64,000 bases of DNA, taken from UBA6448 sp051893155 (GTDB lineage Bacteria > Bacillota_I > Bacilli_A > RF39 > UBA660). The DNA lies in contig JBJFGY010000017.1 in NCBI GenBank assembly GCA_051893155.1, positions 1 to 64,000 of the forward strand, given 5' to 3'. Positions 28,816 through 38,804 of this stretch are shown in pieces. Below the pieces are notes generated by a model that worked only from the letters and a program-made list of their open reading frames with translations, made no database searches and was not told the DNA's origin. The first letter of the stretch is position 1. Each line of letters opens with the position of its first letter. Both the position numbers and the translations under genes were made by a program.

Positions 28816-29484
28816 TTAACTCCCACATCGAATATTATCTACATAAAAATAGCCGGTAAATGATTGGCCTTGCAAGCTTGCTTGTGAAGTACTTAATAAA
28901 TAAAATTTTAAATTAATATTCCATGATTGAGTTGTTCCTACACCTGTATTATCAGATATAGTTGCATCTTTTACAATAACTCTTTTAGCTCCTTCAGTAG
29001 TAGCTTTCGCAGTCCAATTTGTATCATATGAAAAGTTTACTTCAGAGCTATAATTGTTTGTTCCCACATTTTCACCAGTAACTTTTAAAGTTAATTCTTT
29101 TTGATTTTCATCAGTTACAGGAGTATCGCCATTACCATAAATTTTACTATCCACATCATATTCAAAAATAATATCATATAAACAACTATAATTAGTAACA
29201 TTACCACCCATTATTAAAGTAACATTTAAATTACTATTACTATCAGCAACAACATCACCAGCACTAGCATTAATCATATTAGCAAGTGTTGCATGAAGTT
29301 CAAGTGGTGTTGAAGTAGAAACAAAAGATGAATTTAATCCTTGCCCTGTTTGGACATTAACTGCAGTTTTATTACTAATATTTTGAGAAAATGATCCAAA
29401 ATAAGCAAATGAAGCACCTACAACAATAACTAAAAATAAAAATATACACACAATACTAGTTACATTAATTTTCCCTTTTTCCAT
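28816..29484 (-). CDS. Secreted TasA/camelysin-like surface protein
   Basis: A 222-residue protein with an N-terminal signal helix of the SipW-substrate type (GASFAYFG around residues 23-30) and an extracellular Ser/Thr/Asn-rich beta domain with two Cys. The pattern resembles TasA/camelysin matrix fibre proteins, but no SipW-type signal peptidase gene is present in this window. The family call is tentative. Confidence 0.5.
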   Translation of the reverse strand: MEKGKINVTSIVCIFLFLVIVVGASFAYFGSFSQNISNKTAVNVQTGQGLNSSFVSTSTPLELHATLANMINASAGDVVADSNSNLNVTLIMGGNVTNYSCLYDIIFEYDVDSKIYGNGDTPVTDENQKELTLKVTGENVGTNNYSSEVNFSYDTNWTAKATTEGAKRVIVKDATISDNTGVGTTQSWNINLKFYLLSTSQASLQGQSFTGYFYVDNIRCGS

Positions 29485-29525
29485 AATTTATATCCTTCTT
29501 TTATAATCATACTATATTTTTTAAT

Positions 29526-29562
29526 TAAAAAAAAGAACAAATATAAAATTTGTTCTCAATTT
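29526..29562 (-). terminator. Permease terminator
   Basis: GAACAAAT/ATTTGTTC stem (29535-29542 with 29548-29555) followed on the minus strand by eight T. Confidence 0.85.
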
Positions 29563-29579
29563 TTGTAAAATATTTTCTA

Positions 29580-31055
29580 TTAATAATATACTATTGTAGT
29601 AAGAATTAATAGAGCAACAAGCATTAATACTGCAAACATCCAAATATATTTAAACCATGATTTATATTCTATTTTCAAATAAGATAAACCTACCATCAAT
29701 AGTCCACTTACAGGTAATAATACTTGAACAATTCCATATGTTGATACATATAGTGTATGTATTAATGATATATTTTCAGCATAACTTGCTGTTAAAAATT
29801 GTCCTACTACATAACCTGTATAGCCTAAATCAGCATGGAAAATAGATGTTATAAATGCAACTGCTGTTGCAATAAATGGATTAAATTTTTTAGTTAATCC
29901 ATAAGCCCAATTAGTTATTGTTGGAATAAATGGGCTCATATAAGCTGCAACAAATACTGTATATACTAGTACATATAAGCATACTGGTTTTAGCATTTTT
30001 TTAGCGCCTTCGCCAAAATTTTTAAGGTAATCATTAAATGAAACTTTTTCAATGAAGGCTACAATAACAGACATAATTAGTATAATAACCATTATTGAAG
30101 TAAGTTCAAAATTACCTAATCCAGTAGCAGATGTGCCTAATATGTATTTAAATAAAGTAAAATCTTCACCAATACTAAGACCAGTTAACCAATTATGAAA
30201 TTTATTAAATACTAAAATATTAAAGTTCGTATCCCAACCAATATAGCCTAATACTACAAATACTAAAAGTACTGCAAAAACAACTAATATTGGCCAAGTA
30301 GATACTTTTCCTTTAACATCCTCAACTGGATAAGGGTCAGCTTCTAATATACTATCTTCATTTGTCTTTTTCTTTTTAGTTTTTGTTATACGTAGTACTA
30401 ATAAAGCTTCGTAACCTACAAGAGCAAATGCTGCTAAAATAGCACGATAACTTAAACCTGTACTTGTTGTAGTACCCATGTAATGATTAATATAATATAA
30501 TCCATCAGTACCATAAGTACATCCAACTACACCTGCAAGAATAGATCCAAATGTTACAGCAAATGTTGTAAGTTTATCAACTTTCATATTTAATAAAATA
30601 GATATTAAAAATGGTACAAATACTAATATTGCAAAAGTATTTCTTATAAATGAAGAAAGTACAATTAATAAACTTGAAGTAATAACCATAAATAATAGTT
30701 CTTTACCTTTAAGACGTTTAGCAATATTTTTTACTAATGCTTGATAACTTTTTGTTTTTGATAATACGCCATAAAAACCGCCTAGAATGAATAAATAAAT
30801 AAGTGTTGATAAACCAAAATATGCACCATAATATAGTGTTGTTGGGATATCTGTAAGACCTAAACGATTCATTCCATATTCTGCAAATGTTGTATTACTA
30901 AAATATCCATAAGGGATAATCCAAGTTAAACAAAATGTAACAAATAATGCAATTAAAAGCCATTTGAATAAATCACTATGTTTGCTTTTACAAGTTAATA
31001 CTGCAAAAAATGCTGCAATAGCAAGTACAATAACAATGCCGATAACTATTCCCAT
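29580..31055 (-). CDS. YfcC/DcuC-like ion-transporter-superfamily permease
   Basis: A 491-residue protein with about twelve helices, resembling the YfcC/ArcD/DcuC branch of the IT superfamily that moves C4-dicarboxylates or basic amino acids. Two inverted halves are visible, with re-entrant-like motifs TFGSILAGVVGCTYGTDG and the AYMSPFIPTITNWAYG region. Substrate cannot be assigned. The ATG follows AGGAGGTAG. Monocistronic with a strong terminator. Confidence 0.7.
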   Translation of the reverse strand: MGIVIGIVIVLAIAAFFAVLTCKSKHSDLFKWLLIALFVTFCLTWIIPYGYFSNTTFAEYGMNRLGLTDIPTTLYYGAYFGLSTLIYLFILGGFYGVLSKTKSYQALVKNIAKRLKGKELLFMVITSSLLIVLSSFIRNTFAILVFVPFLISILLNMKVDKLTTFAVTFGSILAGVVGCTYGTDGLYYINHYMGTTTSTGLSYRAILAAFALVGYEALLVLRITKTKKKKTNEDSILEADPYPVEDVKGKVSTWPILVVFAVLLVFVVLGYIGWDTNFNILVFNKFHNWLTGLSIGEDFTLFKYILGTSATGLGNFELTSIMVIILIMSVIVAFIEKVSFNDYLKNFGEGAKKMLKPVCLYVLVYTVFVAAYMSPFIPTITNWAYGLTKKFNPFIATAVAFITSIFHADLGYTGYVVGQFLTASYAENISLIHTLYVSTYGIVQVLLPVSGLLMVGLSYLKIEYKSWFKYIWMFAVLMLVALLILTTIVYY

Positions 31056-31093
31056 ATTCTACCTCCTTACTAAAATTATACTACGATAAAAAT

Positions 31094-31127
31094 AAAAAAA
31101 AAAGGAAAAACCTTAAATTTTTCCTTA
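31094..31127 (-). terminator. lysS terminator
   Basis: AAGGAAAAA/TTTTTCCTT stem (31102-31110 with 31118-31126) followed on the minus strand by a T run. The stop codon of lysS lies at its 5' edge. Confidence 0.85.
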
Positions 31128-32612
31128 TTTATTAATATTTTTCATCGTTGGAAATAAAATTACATCACGAATTGAATCTTGTTCTAAAAATAGCATCATA
31201 AGTCTATCAATACCAAAACCTATTCCACCAGCAGGAGGCATACCATATTCAAGTGCCTCAACAAAATCCATATCAATATCATTTGCTTCATCATTACCAA
31301 GATTTTTTTCTTTAAGTTGCATTTCAAATCTATCAAGTTGAGTAATTGGATCATTTAGTTCGGTATAGGCATTAGCAAATTCCTTTCCGCCGATAAATAA
31401 CTCAAATCGTTCTACAAATCTAGGATCATTTGGATTAGCTTTTGTAAGAGGACTAATTTCTACAGGATGACCATATAAAAATGTTGGAGCAATCAAAGTA
31501 TCCTCAACATACTTTTCAAAAAATAAATTTATAATATGACCAACTGTATGTTCATGTTCAGCAACTTCAATTTTATGTTCATCAGCTAAAGCAAGAGCTT
31601 CATCAACACCCATTTCTTTACTAAAATCAATTCCAGTTACTTCTTTAATACTATCTACCATACTAATTCTTTTCCAAGGACCGGTTAAATCAATTTCGTT
31701 ACCACACCAATTATAAACCGTTTTGTGCATTACTTGATTTGCAATTTCTTGAAACATTTTTTCTGTTAAATTCATCATGCCTTCAAGATCAGAATATGCT
31801 AAATATGCCTCCATTAAAGTAAATTCAGGATTATGTTTTGGATCCATACCTTCATTTCTAAAAGTTCTACCTATTTCATAAACAGCTTCCATTCCTCCAA
31901 CTAAAAGTCTTTTTAAAGGTAATTCTAAAGCTATTCTTAAATACATATCCATATCTTGCGTATTATGATGAGTTATAAATGGTCTTGCACTTGCACCAGT
32001 AAGTAATGTTTGAAGTACAGGTGTTTCAACTTCAACGAACCCTTGACTGTCCATAAAATTTTGAATACATCTAATAATTTTTGGTCTAGTAAATGCAACA
32101 TTTCTTGCATCATCATTCATTATTAAATCAACATATCTTCTTCTATAACGTTCTTCAATATCCGTAAGACCATGAAATTTTTCAGGAAGTGGTCTTAATG
32201 ATTTTACTAAATGAGTATATTCATAGCATTTGATAGTTACTTCACCAGTTCCAGTTTTCATTACTTTACCTTTGACACCGACAATATCTCCAATATCTGC
32301 CGTTTTAAATAAAGTATATACTTCTTCACCAACATCATTTATAGAAATATAAATTTGAATATTTCCAGTTTTATCTTTTATTGAAAAAAATGATGCTTTA
32401 CCCATTTTTCGTATAAACATTATTCTTCCAGCAACTATTTCAATATCTTCACGATTATTAAATTCATCATGAGGAATATTTAAATACTTTTCTTTGATAT
32501 CTTTAGCAAAACCAGTTCTTTCAAATTTATGTCCAAATGGATCAATACCTAAACTTACTAAATTATTTAATTTATCTCTTCTTACTTGTTCTTGTTCTGT
32601 AAATTCTCTCAT
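31125..32612 (-). CDS. lysS: Lysyl-tRNA synthetase (class II)
   Basis: A 495-residue class II synthetase: N-terminal OB-fold anticodon domain (VAGRIMFIRKMGKASFF), then motif 2 (YEIGRTFRNEGMDPKHNPEFT) and motif 3 (GIGFGIDRLMM). Length is normal. No T-box precedes it. Confidence 0.96.
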   Translation of the reverse strand: MREFTEQEQVRRDKLNNLVSLGIDPFGHKFERTGFAKDIKEKYLNIPHDEFNNREDIEIVAGRIMFIRKMGKASFFSIKDKTGNIQIYISINDVGEEVYTLFKTADIGDIVGVKGKVMKTGTGEVTIKCYEYTHLVKSLRPLPEKFHGLTDIEERYRRRYVDLIMNDDARNVAFTRPKIIRCIQNFMDSQGFVEVETPVLQTLLTGASARPFITHHNTQDMDMYLRIALELPLKRLLVGGMEAVYEIGRTFRNEGMDPKHNPEFTLMEAYLAYSDLEGMMNLTEKMFQEIANQVMHKTVYNWCGNEIDLTGPWKRISMVDSIKEVTGIDFSKEMGVDEALALADEHKIEVAEHEHTVGHIINLFFEKYVEDTLIAPTFLYGHPVEISPLTKANPNDPRFVERFELFIGGKEFANAYTELNDPITQLDRFEMQLKEKNLGNDEANDIDMDFVEALEYGMPPAGGIGFGIDRLMMLFLEQDSIRDVILFPTMKNINK

Positions 32613-32694
32613 AATATCACCTACAAAAGTATTTTAACATAAAAAATAATTATTACCAACAAAAAATAAACGATTATATTTTTTATATAATTAT

Positions 32695-33351
32695 TTATTT
32701 TAACCTTAATCTTTTTAACCTACTACCATTTTCATAAAAATTTTCATACTTTTCTTTTACATCTAATGGTAACTTATCTATTAAAGTTAGTTTAATTAAA
32801 GATTTAAGTTTATCATAATATTTTTTTTCATTAATTTGTTTTGAATTTAATTCTTTTTCATTTATTAAATTTTCTAATTTATATAATAATTCAAATTTTG
32901 TTTTTAAATCAATATTAGGTGTATTATCAATTTGTATTGATAAACTATTAATCTTTTCATCATAATTAAAAGTATCTTGAATATTTGGATTAAATATTTT
33001 TTCTATAGCACTTTGATTACCATTAAGTAAACTATTAATAACATATACAATTTTAGGAAAATAATAAATATCGTATGAATAATGATATATATCTTCTGGA
33101 AAAGAGTAAAAATCATTATACTCTCTTACTCCTATTTTTTCCATATGAATATTTTTAAAATAAGAATCATTAAAATAACATTTTCCAATCATTTCTTGAG
33201 CAACACGAACTTGAAAAATATCATCATATTCAACATGAACAATTCTACTACATTTAAATTTAATTTCTTCAAGTAAATTTTGAATTATTTTTTCATCAAA
33301 AGATATTTGATATTTTTCTATACATTCATCACCATTTTTATAATATAACAT
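32695..33351 (-). CDS. Protein of unknown function
   Basis: A 218-residue, Lys/Ile/Asn-rich protein without signal or membrane segments. The N-terminal half is mixed alpha/beta, the C-terminal half (about 120-218) is helical and ends KRLRLK. Start has GGGAGGT. No family recognised. Confidence 0.55.
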   Translation of the reverse strand: MLYYKNGDECIEKYQISFDEKIIQNLLEEIKFKCSRIVHVEYDDIFQVRVAQEMIGKCYFNDSYFKNIHMEKIGVREYNDFYSFPEDIYHYSYDIYYFPKIVYVINSLLNGNQSAIEKIFNPNIQDTFNYDEKINSLSIQIDNTPNIDLKTKFELLYKLENLINEKELNSKQINEKKYYDKLKSLIKLTLIDKLPLDVKEKYENFYENGSRLKRLRLK

Positions 33352-33390
33352 TTTTACCTCCCTTAATCATTTTTTAAAAATAATTCCATA

Positions 33391-33418
33391 AATAAAGGAT
33401 GACTTATTATCACCCTTC
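33391..33418 (-). terminator. Terminator of the NPETG surface-protein gene
   Basis: GGGTGA/TCATCC stem (one G-T pair) with a 7-nt loop, followed by a T-rich stretch on the minus strand. Confidence 0.65.
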
Positions 33419-33434
33419 TTATCTTGTTTTTTAA

Positions 33435-33992
33435 TTAAATTTTATAAAGTTTTGTTCTTTTTTTAGTTACATAGTATACGCCAGCACCAATAACTAAACC
33501 AGTTGCAATAATAATCATTGGAAGACTTGCACCTGTTTCAGGATTTGATGTACCTTGTGAACCACCATTGATAACTTCAATACTACAATCTTCTGTTGTA
33601 TTTACAGGAACATTAACAACAATAGTTCCTATTTGAAAACTATTTCCAGTTGCTGTAGAACCATTTTTATCAAATTGACAAGTAATAAGCATTCTTCCTT
33701 CTGAATCTGTTCCATTATTAGTTGTTGTAGCAACAAACTCACCAAAATCTCCACATGTAGCAGAAGTAATAGCTTTACCTAATCTAAATTTAACAATCTT
33801 TTGTGTAATAACATGATTTTCTGTATTATTAGTTAAACTTACACTTATACTATAAGTTTTCTTGTCAACACCATTAGTAGTTTCAGTACTTATTGGTGAA
33901 CTTGAAACTGTAAGACTTTCCTCATAAGCATTAACCAATAAAGGCAAACAAAATACTCCCAAAACTAGTAAAAAACTAAAAAACTTTTTCAT
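33435..33992 (-). CDS. Sortase-anchored surface protein (NPETG signal)
   Basis: A 185-residue secreted protein: signal peptide with Ala-rich cleavage region (about 1-22, ending LVNAYE), a Thr/Ser-rich beta domain with three Cys, then a sorting signal NPETG at about residues 150-154, a hydrophobic helix (LPMIIIATGLVIGAGVYYV) and a basic tail. NPxTG is a variant of LPxTG. It is divergent from, and 126 bp away from, a sortase gene, the likely enzyme that attaches it to the wall. Confidence 0.8.
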   Translation of the reverse strand: MKKFFSFLLVLGVFCLPLLVNAYEESLTVSSSPISTETTNGVDKKTYSISVSLTNNTENHVITQKIVKFRLGKAITSATCGDFGEFVATTTNNGTDSEGRMLITCQFDKNGSTATGNSFQIGTIVVNVPVNTTEDCSIEVINGGSQGTSNPETGASLPMIIIATGLVIGAGVYYVTKKRTKLYKI

Positions 33993-34118
33993 CCATCAAC
34001 TCTCCTATCTTTATTATGACCTAATTATATCATAAAATTCAAAAAAACAATATATTTTTTAAAAATTTCTATTAAAAAATGTCAATTTGTGTTATCATAA
34101 TTAATATAGGTGGATATA

Positions 34119-35669
34119 GTGAAGATATTAATTAAAATAAAAAACAATAGATTACAATTTATTAATAAGAAAAAATTAAATACTGAATATAAAAATATGC
34201 TTAATACGAATGTAATTAATAATAATGAGTTAGTATTTAGTGATGAATATATATTATTAAATCAAAAAATTGTTATAACTTTTTTAAATGAACTTATTAA
34301 AACATATTCTATAAATACTTTATCTTTTCAAAATATTGAAGTATTTACATTAATTTATAAATTAATAGTTAAAATAAAAAACATAGATTCAATATATATG
34401 GAATCTGATGAAATAATGAGTTATAAATTATGTGAAAAAATAAATAAATTAACTAATATAAAATATATTAGCTTTGCATACATACCAGTCTATATGTTTG
34501 AAATGCTTGATAAAAATGGTATTATTCCTGAATCAAGAAATGAAATACTATTTACATCTAATTTTATGGAAACTAATGATTTAAAAACTTATTCTGCCAT
34601 ATTTTATAAAAATAGTATTTTATTAGAATTTCCATTATCTAATGAAGATATAGAAGATTTTGATACATTTTGTAATATAAATAGACATTTAAAAATAATT
34701 CATGTTAATAAAATTAATAAATATTTTCTAGAACTTGTACTTAATACTTTAATTAATAATAAGCAAAGAAATATTAAAATTGTTTTACATGGGGATGAAC
34801 ATGACCAAGAAGTTATTGAATATCTTAAAAAAAATAATAAAATCATTAAGAAAAAATATAGAATTTCTTTTAAATTAAAATATTCTAAAAAATACATTGA
34901 AGAAAATCTTGCTAGTGAAACAAATAATACAATATTAAGAACTTGTGGTTTAATTATTTTTGCAATTGTAATTTTTTCATTTATTTATGTTTTTTATGAT
35001 AATTATAAATCAATGATGAAAGTAAGTAAAATTCAAAATGAAGTTGTAAAGTTTATTAATGCAACAGATACTAAAGATATTGAAACGAATACTGCTTCAA
35101 ATGGTCTTCCAATTAAAAATAATTATATTTACTCTTTAAAAGAAATAAATTCTGATGTTGTTGCTTGGCTTAAAGTTAATAATACAAATATTGACTACCC
35201 AATAGTTCAAACACTTGATAATGAATATTACCTTAAATATAATCTTTATCATGAAAAAGACGAAAATGGTTGGTTATTTATGGATTATGATAATAATACT
35301 ATAAAAATAGATGATAATATAATTATTTATGGACATAATAGATATTTAAATGGTGTTATGTTTGGAACACTTAATAAAACACTTTATAAAAATTGGTATA
35401 CAAATGAAGAAAATCAAATTATAAAATTTGATACTCTTTATGGATCATACCAATATAAGGTATTCTCAATATATATTATTCCTACTACTAGTGATTATTT
35501 AGAAACTAATTTTGATAATAATGAAGATAAAATAAATTTTTTAAATATGCTTAAAAAAAGAAGCATTTATGATTTTAACATTCAACTTGATGAAAATAGT
35601 AAAATTATTACACTATCAACTTGTCAAAGTGATACAACTAGACTTGTTCTTCATGCAGTCTTAGTTTAA
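34119..35669 (+). CDS. Class B-like sortase with long N-terminal domain
   Basis: A 516-residue protein. The C-terminal ~180 residues are a class B-type sortase: YPIVQ, YGHN (His406), LSTC (Cys502) and Arg508 six residues after the Cys form the catalytic triad. A single membrane helix is at about 273-294. Before it lies a ~270-residue domain, presumably cytosolic, of no recognised family; normal sortases have only a short tail there. Start at GTG 34119 is preferred because AGGTGG lies 5 nt upstream; the GTG at 34110 is inside that site. It overlaps the convergent glycosyltransferase by 32 nt. Confidence 0.85.
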   Translation: MKILIKIKNNRLQFINKKKLNTEYKNMLNTNVINNNELVFSDEYILLNQKIVITFLNELIKTYSINTLSFQNIEVFTLIYKLIVKIKNIDSIYMESDEIMSYKLCEKINKLTNIKYISFAYIPVYMFEMLDKNGIIPESRNEILFTSNFMETNDLKTYSAIFYKNSILLEFPLSNEDIEDFDTFCNINRHLKIIHVNKINKYFLELVLNTLINNKQRNIKIVLHGDEHDQEVIEYLKKNNKIIKKKYRISFKLKYSKKYIEENLASETNNTILRTCGLIIFAIVIFSFIYVFYDNYKSMMKVSKIQNEVVKFINATDTKDIETNTASNGLPIKNNYIYSLKEINSDVVAWLKVNNTNIDYPIVQTLDNEYYLKYNLYHEKDENGWLFMDYDNNTIKIDDNIIIYGHNRYLNGVMFGTLNKTLYKNWYTNEENQIIKFDTLYGSYQYKVFSIYIIPTTSDYLETNFDNNEDKINFLNMLKKRSIYDFNIQLDENSKIITLSTCQSDTTRLVLHAVLV

Positions 35670-36714
35670 TAATCTCATTATTTTTTAAAATTCTTTCATC
35701 ATTACTTAAGGATATTGCCTTATTACTATAAAGAAGTGCAATATCCTTTTTATTTAAGTAAAAAGCACATATACTATATAAATCATATATAAATCCATTC
35801 CAAGCAAAATCTTCATTTATATAACTTATACTTTTTTCTTTAATTAAAAATGCTTTATCTAAAAGTTCAATAGCTTTTTGATATTCTTTTTGATTATAAT
35901 ATAGGTTTGCAAGTTCAACATAACTTTCTCTTAAATAAGGTGCTTCTCTAATTGCACTTTCATACCAAAATATTGCTTCTTCTGGATATTTTAATCCCAA
36001 ATAACATCTAGCCATAAATCTTTTCGATGCACATCTTTCATCTTTCCAAGTCGCATTTTTACAATTTAAATGTTTATGAAATGTTTTTATCGCTTTTGTA
36101 TATTTATGATAATACATATACTCTCTTCCCAAATAATGTAAATTTCGATCATCTTCGGGATCCTCTTTTACACTTAATTCTAAAAGTGATAAATAATTAC
36201 TTCTTGATATTTTATAATCCTGATAATGATTTAAAGTAATACCTTCAATTAAAATTTCTTTTTCTTCATTTAAAGGTTTTAATACTTCATGAACGGGATG
36301 AGTCCATATATAATCTTTGGTGTGTATTTTATTTAAATAAAATATAGTTGCAGGATTACCAAATTCATCAAAAGACCAATTATATAAATACCTTACTCTA
36401 GTACTACCTTTTATATAATTTTCTTCTAATACTTTTCGCCAACCTTTTTCAAAACGTTCATCTATATCAGTACACACATATAAATCGTATTTCTTTTTTA
36501 TCATTTTAAGTGATTTATTTCTTGCTACATCAAACCTAAAAGGATTTATTACTTCTTTTTTTACATGAACACCTAAAGACTTTAATAATTTAACACTTTT
36601 ATCAGTACTTCCTGTATCAAGAACATAAATATCATCGGCTTCACTCATACTTTCTTGCCATAAAGCAATATTTTTTTCTTCATTTTTGCATATTGCATAA
36701 ACACATATTTTCAT
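35638..36714 (-). CDS. Family 2 glycosyltransferase with TPR repeats
   Basis: A 358-residue protein: an N-terminal GT2 (GT-A) domain with CKNEEKNIALW, the nucleotide-sugar-binding DTGSTDKS and a DIDERF metal-binding motif (about residue 84), then TPR-like helical repeats (CYLGLKYPEEAIFWYESA, ANLYYNQKEYQKAIELLDKA). This combination is common in SunS-like or surface-glycan transferases. Acceptor unknown. Its 3' end overlaps the sortase gene. Confidence 0.8.
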   Translation of the reverse strand: MKICVYAICKNEEKNIALWQESMSEADDIYVLDTGSTDKSVKLLKSLGVHVKKEVINPFRFDVARNKSLKMIKKKYDLYVCTDIDERFEKGWRKVLEENYIKGSTRVRYLYNWSFDEFGNPATIFYLNKIHTKDYIWTHPVHEVLKPLNEEKEILIEGITLNHYQDYKISRSNYLSLLELSVKEDPEDDRNLHYLGREYMYYHKYTKAIKTFHKHLNCKNATWKDERCASKRFMARCYLGLKYPEEAIFWYESAIREAPYLRESYVELANLYYNQKEYQKAIELLDKAFLIKEKSISYINEDFAWNGFIYDLYSICAFYLNKKDIALLYSNKAISLSNDERILKNNEIIKLRLHEEQV

Positions 36715-36783
36715 TTGTCACCATAATATTTTATGCAATAATAATTTTTTTAGTTAATTAAAATTATTTAATTTTTTATATAA

Positions 36784-36826
36784 AAAAATCCTCGTTTCAC
36801 ATCATATGTATAACAAGGATTTTATT
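36784..36826 (-). terminator. Terminator of the 36856-37644 gene
   Basis: On the minus strand ATCCTTGTT pairs with AACGAGGAT around an internal ATACAT/ATGTGA mini-stem, followed by seven T. Confidence 0.75.
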
Positions 36827-36855
36827 ATTTTATAATTGCTTAATCGATTATACTA

Positions 36856-37644
36856 TTAATAAGAGCCTTTTAAATACTCTAAACTTAACATATATTCTAT
36901 ATTATCAGTCTTGTAATATTTAAGTTTAAAATATGCGCCATATTTTTCTTTAGTAATATCATTATCTAATTCATAACAATTATTTTTTTTCTCTAAAAGA
37001 CAATCATCATCATATAAATGTAAAATTAAATAGTAGTTATTACCATTTTTATATTTATCTACTGCTTTTAATACAATAGGTGACCAACCTCCGCCAACAT
37101 AATTAGGGTCATAATTATAAAAATCTTGATTATAAAACTCTTCATTACATATAAATTTTTCTTTACCAAAGAAAATACTAGCTAATGATTTTAATTTTTT
37201 TAAATCACAAACATAATTATTATCATCGTCACTTTGTTGGCAATAATCATAAGATGGATATTTTGCATTATTTAAAGTTCCATTCAATTGAAATTCAACA
37301 TATGCACTAGCAACTTTAATTTTAGTACAATCATTTAAAAATAAATCATCACCAATTTTAGAATCACCAGGAATAAAAGGAAACATATTAATACTATTTT
37401 CAACATTAAATATTGCTAATCTAGTATTTATTTCTTTTCTTTCTTCATCATTAAGTATTAATTTTGTATAACCACTTTCAATAGGAAATGTTACTATATT
37501 ATTTGTATTATTTTCATTACTAATTAGTTTGTTATTAGAATTTATTATTTTATCATAAATAATATATCCTCCAAGAATCAATATTAAAGCACTAAAAATA
37601 CTAACAATAGCATATAAAATTTTAATTTTTTTCTGATTTTCCAA
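36856..37644 (-). CDS. Membrane-anchored exported protein, paralogue of 52885-53700
   Basis: A ~262-residue protein with an N-terminal membrane anchor (about 9-31) and an Asn/Asp/Tyr-rich extracellular domain with several Cys. Order of features matches the protein at 52885-53700: anchor, Asn-rich linker, ILNDEE/TIEELN helix, a GGG turn about 90 residues from the end, and a FKLKYY/LKISFK strand. Start is probably TTG 37644, spaced correctly from AGGGAT. Function unknown. Confidence 0.55.
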   Translation of the reverse strand: MENQKKIKILYAIVSIFSALILILGGYIIYDKIINSNNKLISNENNTNNIVTFPIESGYTKLILNDEERKEINTRLAIFNVENSINMFPFIPGDSKIGDDLFLNDCTKIKVASAYVEFQLNGTLNNAKYPSYDYCQQSDDDNNYVCDLKKLKSLASIFFGKEKFICNEEFYNQDFYNYDPNYVGGGWSPIVLKAVDKYKNGNNYYLILHLYDDDCLLEKKNNCYELDNDITKEKYGAYFKLKYYKTDNIEYMLSLEYLKGSY

Positions 37645-37701
37645 CACTTATCCCTACTATCTAAAATAATTATAATATAAACGATTTATAATTTCAATAT
37701 T

Positions 37702-38766
37702 TTAAAAAGAACAATTATATTTTAATATATTTCGATAATAATTACTTATTTCATTATAATTTGTTGGAAAAGATGAATTATATTCTTTATCTAAGATATC
37801 ACTTGTTAAAAATGAAAGTAATGAAATTTGTTTATTTTCTTTATCAATTAAAGCATATCCTTCTTCACCATTAATTGTTATTTTTCCATCATTAATTTTT
37901 TTAATAATATTATCATATTCTGTATCATTATCATAAGTATTTACTTTTATCCTAACTGAAACATTCATACTATTTTTGTTATTATCAAAAACAAATTTGT
38001 CAATAATACTACCATCAGGACTTGTACAATTAAAAATCATTTTTGGTTCATTTTCAATAACATAGACAAAAGATGTAATGGTATTATCATTATTATTTTC
38101 ATCAACAGCCTTAATATTTATGTTTTTAAAACCAACACTAGTTAAAGAATTTAATGCATTTTCTTTATTTTCAAATGAAAAAGTATAATTATTAGGTGAA
38201 GATATAAGTCTTTCAACATTTATACTATTTCCTAAAACTAAATATGTAAATTCATTTTTTAAATTTAGAACTACTTTCTCAGTAATAACTTGATCATCAT
38301 CTGTTTTTTCCTTTACAACTACTTTTGCAGAATATTTTGAATTACCACACGTAACATAATAATCATATACTCCGACTTTAGAAGTATCAACATTTTTTGT
38401 GTTCAAACTACATTTAGAAATATCTAAATTGTCAAAATTACCATAATCATCCATGCTTTCAGGTAAAGAATCACCAACTTTTATTGTAATATTATTTAAA
38501 GTAAAAGCTGCAGTTGTATTATTTTGATTTTTATTTTTTGCCATATTTAAATAATAATAAACACCATAAGCAACACCACCCATTAATGCAATAATTAAAA
38601 TTACAAATAATAATTTTTTAATAAAAGATTCTTTGTTCTTAGAATTTTTATTATCATTATTTTCTTTTTTTAAATTATTGTCTTCTACTTTTTGTTGCGG
38701 TACTGGTGCATCTAATGTTTCAATTACTTCTACTAATGTTGGATCAGTTCCAATTTCATTTTTCAC
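37702..38766 (-). CDS. Membrane-anchored extracellular protein of unknown function
   Basis: A 354-residue protein: cytosolic Lys/Asn/Glu-rich N-terminus (1-48), one helix (about 49-70) and a ~280-residue extracellular part with beta-rich repeats (KVGVYDYYVTCGNSKYSAKVVV resembles bacterial Ig-like domains). GTG start 38766 follows AAGGGTGAT. Lies between murD and an anchored paralogue; probably surface-located. Confidence 0.55.
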   Translation of the reverse strand: MKNEIGTDPTLVEVIETLDAPVPQQKVEDNNLKKENNDNKNSKNKESFIKKLLFVILIIALMGGVAYGVYYYLNMAKNKNQNNTTAAFTLNNITIKVGDSLPESMDDYGNFDNLDISKCSLNTKNVDTSKVGVYDYYVTCGNSKYSAKVVVKEKTDDDQVITEKVVLNLKNEFTYLVLGNSINVERLISSPNNYTFSFENKENALNSLTSVGFKNINIKAVDENNNDNTITSFVYVIENEPKMIFNCTSPDGSIIDKFVFDNNKNSMNVSVRIKVNTYDNDTEYDNIIKKINDGKITINGEEGYALIDKENKQISLLSFLTSDILDKEYNSSFPTNYNEISNYYRNILKYNCSF

Positions 38767-38804
38767 ACTTAATCACCCTTTACTCTAATTAAATTATATC
38801 TTTA

